From Lachnoclostridium sp. UBA3320 (lineage in GTDB: Bacteria > Bacillota > Clostridia > Lachnospirales > Lachnospiraceae), in assembly GCA_002361175.1 (NCBI GenBank), contig DESG01000013.1, positions 1-23,836 of the forward strand: a stretch of DNA of 23,836 nucleotides, in the 5' to 3' direction. Positions 21,368 through 23,836 of this stretch are shown here, piece after piece; position 1 is the first letter of the stretch; the number at the start of each line of letters is the position of its first letter. A program made the position numbers and the translations under genes. The notes under the pieces were generated by a model. It was not told where the DNA came from, searched no databases, and was given only the letters and a program-made list of their open reading frames with translations.

Positions 21368-23005
21368 ATGAAAGCTATTACAGCTAATCCGGAAACTATA
21401 CGTGAAATTTTTTCAAAAAGATATATTATTCCTGATTTTCAGCGTCCATATTCATGGGACAATGAAACTTGTGGAAAGTTGTGGGATGATATTACAGATT
21501 TTTATGACGCAGGAGTAACAAGTTATGACAAGTATTTTTTAGGGAATATTGTTATTAATCCATCTACAAAAGATTCCGTTTCTGCATGGGAGGTTGTAGA
21601 TGGTCAGCAGCGTCTTACAACCTTACTTTTGCTTATAAAAGCTCTGTATTCTCGTGCTGGTACTTTTAAAGCATTGGAAAAATGTTTAAGAATTGAAGAC
21701 CCTGTTACTTCTAGTATTACAGATGAGCTTCGTGTTAGTTCTTATGTAATAAGCGAAGACAGAGAAAATTTGCAGGCTATTATATTAGATAATGTAACAG
21801 ATGATTTACTAGAATGTAAGATTTTTGACAATTACAAATTTTTCTGTAAAAAGATAGATGAGTGGAGAGCGAATAGTCGGCGAACGTCAGATGAATTAAA
21901 CAGTTTTATACTTGCTTTACTTGACAATGTTGTACTGCTTCCAATTCATTGTGATTCAGAAGATGATGCTTTAACTATTTTTGAAACAATAAATAACCGT
22001 GGAATGTCGTTGTCTGATGCAGATATTTTCAAAGCAAAATTATACCACTATACACCTGTAAATGAACAGGATAAATTTATTGAAGAATGGAATATGTTAA
22101 GAGACCATGATGATATTTTTCGTATTCTTATGCATATTTTGCGAGCAAAAGCAGGTGATATCAGTAAAGAAATAAAAATGCGTTCTTATTTTACAAAGAA
22201 AAATGGTCATTTAAGCGCATATAAAGAAATTATGAGAGGCTTAAAAATTATTGATGCTATATATTATGAATGGTATGGAAATGGCAAGATAAATTCACTA
22301 TGGGGCATTATGAATACATATCCGAATTATTACTGGCAGTTTCCGTTTTTTGTATTCTTACATAAATATGGTTTATTTGATGAAAATGCAGGAGAATTTG
22401 TGCTGCCAAATAAATATGTCAGTCAATTTGAAGAGTTAATGGACGCAACTGTCCAATATTTTTTTATAAAAGGCGTTGTATACAATTCTGTTAATGCAGT
22501 AAGAGATACTGTTTATAAAGTGTGTGCGAATATTGAAAAAGAAAAAGATTATTTACATGATTATAAAGCAAATATTTATAAAGAAGACTTAAAAGATTTT
22601 AAAGAATTGTTATATACAGACAGGTTAAAACGCTATCAGCGTGGAATGGTTCTGCTTTGTGCATATCTTAACCCAAGGCAGGACGAAGATGAGTTTGCAG
22701 AATTTATAAATGGTAAAGTTGACATTGAACATATCCTTCCTAAAAAATGGAATAATTATGACCACTGGACTCAAAAGTTATGGAGCGAGAAGTTAAATAC
22801 ACTTGGAAACCTTGTGCCTTTATCCAAAAGCTTAAATATTGCAGCGAGAAATGAGTTTTTTGATAAAAAGAAAGAATTTTACAAAGAATCAGAAGTAGCA
22901 GATGTGCTTGATTTAATAACAGTTAAAGAATGGACACCAGAGGCTCTTGATAAAGAACAAAGAAAGAAAGCGAGACGGCTGTTAAATTATTTTGACATTA
23001 AGTGA
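21368..23005 (+). CDS. DUF262-DUF1524 (GmrSD-like) nuclease, probable defence protein
   Basis: The 545-residue protein combines two domains. The N-terminal DUF262/ParB-like domain carries IPDFQRPYSW (21-30) and the nucleotide-handling motif VVDGQQRLTTL with D79-R83. The C-terminal DUF1524 domain is an HNH-type nuclease with DIEHILPKKW (H455, P458) and NTLGNLVPLSKSLN. This single-chain arrangement matches GmrSD-type type IV restriction enzymes, which cut DNA with modified bases such as glucosylated hydroxymethylcytosine, and related NTP-dependent defence nucleases. A role in phage defence is therefore likely, but the target is unknown. AAAGAGG lies 7 nt before the ATG. It has its own promoter and ends at a large hairpin shared with a convergent gene. 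Confidence 0.88.
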   Translation: MKAITANPETIREIFSKRYIIPDFQRPYSWDNETCGKLWDDITDFYDAGVTSYDKYFLGNIVINPSTKDSVSAWEVVDGQQRLTTLLLLIKALYSRAGTFKALEKCLRIEDPVTSSITDELRVSSYVISEDRENLQAIILDNVTDDLLECKIFDNYKFFCKKIDEWRANSRRTSDELNSFILALLDNVVLLPIHCDSEDDALTIFETINNRGMSLSDADIFKAKLYHYTPVNEQDKFIEEWNMLRDHDDIFRILMHILRAKAGDISKEIKMRSYFTKKNGHLSAYKEIMRGLKIIDAIYYEWYGNGKINSLWGIMNTYPNYYWQFPFFVFLHKYGLFDENAGEFVLPNKYVSQFEELMDATVQYFFIKGVVYNSVNAVRDTVYKVCANIEKEKDYLHDYKANIYKEDLKDFKELLYTDRLKRYQRGMVLLCAYLNPRQDEDEFAEFINGKVDIEHILPKKWNNYDHWTQKLWSEKLNTLGNLVPLSKSLNIAARNEFFDKKKEFYKESEVADVLDLITVKEWTPEALDKEQRKKARRLLNYFDIK

Positions 23006-23011
23006 ACTACC

Positions 23012-23062
23012 ATTGGAGGCTCGTTCATCATGGATGATTACAACCATGATGAATGCTCCAAT
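23012..23062. terminator. Large bidirectional terminator hairpin
   Basis: ATTGGAG (23012-23018) pairs with CTCCAAT (23056-23062), and TTCATCATGG (23024-23033) pairs with CCATGATGAA (23044-23053), with a small asymmetric internal loop. It lies between two convergent genes; a TATTTTAA stretch follows on the plus strand. Confidence 0.75.
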
Positions 23063-23067
23063 AGTGG

Positions 23068-23826
23068 CTATTTTAATGTTCCAAAATAAGTATTTGCAGT
23101 TTCGTTTAATTCATATGCTAATTCAGTTAAAAAGTTGTTCCCTGACTCTTTAAACTGCATTAAAAAATTCTTAAAAGAATTAAATGGATAATCCCTATAT
23201 TTTTCTATATACCAACCAAATGGCTTAGCATTAGGAGAAACTAAAACTTTAAAAAACAATTCCAATTCCTCAATATTAATTGAAATATATCCTCCTATTT
23301 TTAAATTAGGATAATTACTTATAGGTATATATTCTCCTGTTAATTTGAATGGCAAATTCGACATGGTCACTGATACAAAATAATACACTTTATCTTCTGT
23401 TATATATTCATTCTCGCCCGTTTCCACTATGTTATTTATAGCCTGCATAGATTGATTTAAAGGCTTATAATATGTCTTTATCTGAGATTTTTTAAATTTG
23501 TTAATATTCAAATTAAAATAATCATTGACATCATATAATATCCTTGCACTTTTAGACTCAATTACCATTACAGTATCTATTGTATCCCTATTTAATATCA
23601 TATAGTCAGGTGACAGTTTATTAGAACTAAACTTAAATTCAGTTATAGGTTCATAATATCCCTGAGATATAGCACATGTTTTATTACAAATATAATCTAT
23701 ATATTCTTCAAATATTTTACCAAAATCAGAAAAATATTTTTTATCCTCATGAATGCTATACTTGATTTTATAAAATAGAGAATAAAATACCATTGTGCTG
23801 TGAAGCAAATTTTCCATTCCATTCAT
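23068..23826 (-). CDS. PD-(D/E)XK nuclease-like protein, possibly missing its N-terminus
   Basis: The 252-residue product contains a helix FGKIFEEYIDYI (about 35-46) followed by SPDYMILN (D74) and MVIESKSARI (E90, K92). This spacing and order fit the PD-(D/E)XK nuclease core (alpha helix with Glu, then PD, then ExK). The rest, including KTYYKPLNQSMQAINNIVE and a C-terminal helical part, shows no motif I recognise. A stop codon lies directly before the first ATG and no ribosome binding site is visible in the remaining 10 bases. Proteins with this core often have an extra N-terminal domain, so this may be a 5'-truncated remnant or it may start at another codon. It faces the DUF262 nuclease gene, and a defence role is an inference from that. 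Confidence 0.65.
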   Translation of the reverse strand: MNGMENLLHSTMVFYSLFYKIKYSIHEDKKYFSDFGKIFEEYIDYICNKTCAISQGYYEPITEFKFSSNKLSPDYMILNRDTIDTVMVIESKSARILYDVNDYFNLNINKFKKSQIKTYYKPLNQSMQAINNIVETGENEYITEDKVYYFVSVTMSNLPFKLTGEYIPISNYPNLKIGGYISINIEELELFFKVLVSPNAKPFGWYIEKYRDYPFNSFKNFLMQFKESGNNFLTELAYELNETANTYFGTLK

Positions 23827-23836
23827 TTATATTAAC

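Overview
The window comes from a low-GC, endospore-forming Firmicute, most likely a member of the Clostridia and plausibly Lachnospiraceae. Three things support this. There are sporulation genes: an alpha/beta small acid-soluble spore protein and spoVT. There is a SCIFF ranthipeptide locus, which is characteristic of Clostridia. The housekeeping genes are Firmicute types: ribonuclease Y, RecU, RecX, a RelQ-type alarmone synthetase and a GAACnnnnGTTC LexA box in front of recA. No tRNA, rRNA, CRISPR array or intact insertion sequence was recognised.

Layout. Positions 1-810 (minus strand) hold an N-terminal sulfotransferase fragment and a spore-protein gene with a sigma-G-like promoter. Positions 957-3930 hold the SCIFF precursor scfA, its radical SAM maturase scfB and a manganese-type cation diffusion facilitator, closed by a hairpin that resembles IS200/IS605 ends. 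A lone SPL-like radical SAM gene (minus) follows. Positions 4942-8522 are a thiamine island. On the plus strand, a consensus promoter and a TPP riboswitch with terminator precede thiC-thiD. On the minus strand, thiE overlaps a HAD phosphatase gene, and that gene's 3' end overlaps the 3' end of thiD. Only the pyrimidine branch and the coupling step are encoded here; no thiazole-branch gene is present.

Positions 8546-12609 carry a DUF1653 protein, recA-recX under a LexA box, and rny with its own promoter and terminator. Positions 12639-20271 are a dense plus-strand run of small housekeeping genes: an ASKHA (RACo-like) protein without a ferredoxin domain, proC, an M23 peptidase, a RelQ-like (p)ppGpp synthetase, an RsmF-like rRNA methyltransferase, an unknown two-helix membrane protein, an RluA-family pseudouridine synthase, recU (TTG start) and a lone HPt protein. 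A 19-bp stem hairpin separates this run from spoVT (minus).

The right end (20927-23836) looks accessory. A 440-nt region between spoVT and the next gene contains perfect hairpins and a possible 30-residue ORF. It is followed by a single-chain DUF262-DUF1524 (GmrSD-like) protein, probably an anti-phage or modified-DNA nuclease. Across a shared hairpin, a convergent protein carries a PD-(D/E)XK-like motif and may have lost its N-terminus.

The best candidates for new biology are the HAD phosphatase fused operonically to thiE, the SCIFF locus with an attenuator-like hairpin, the ferredoxin-less ASKHA protein, and the DUF262/PD-(D/E)XK pair with its structured upstream region. Family calls rest on motifs read by eye; no database search was possible.
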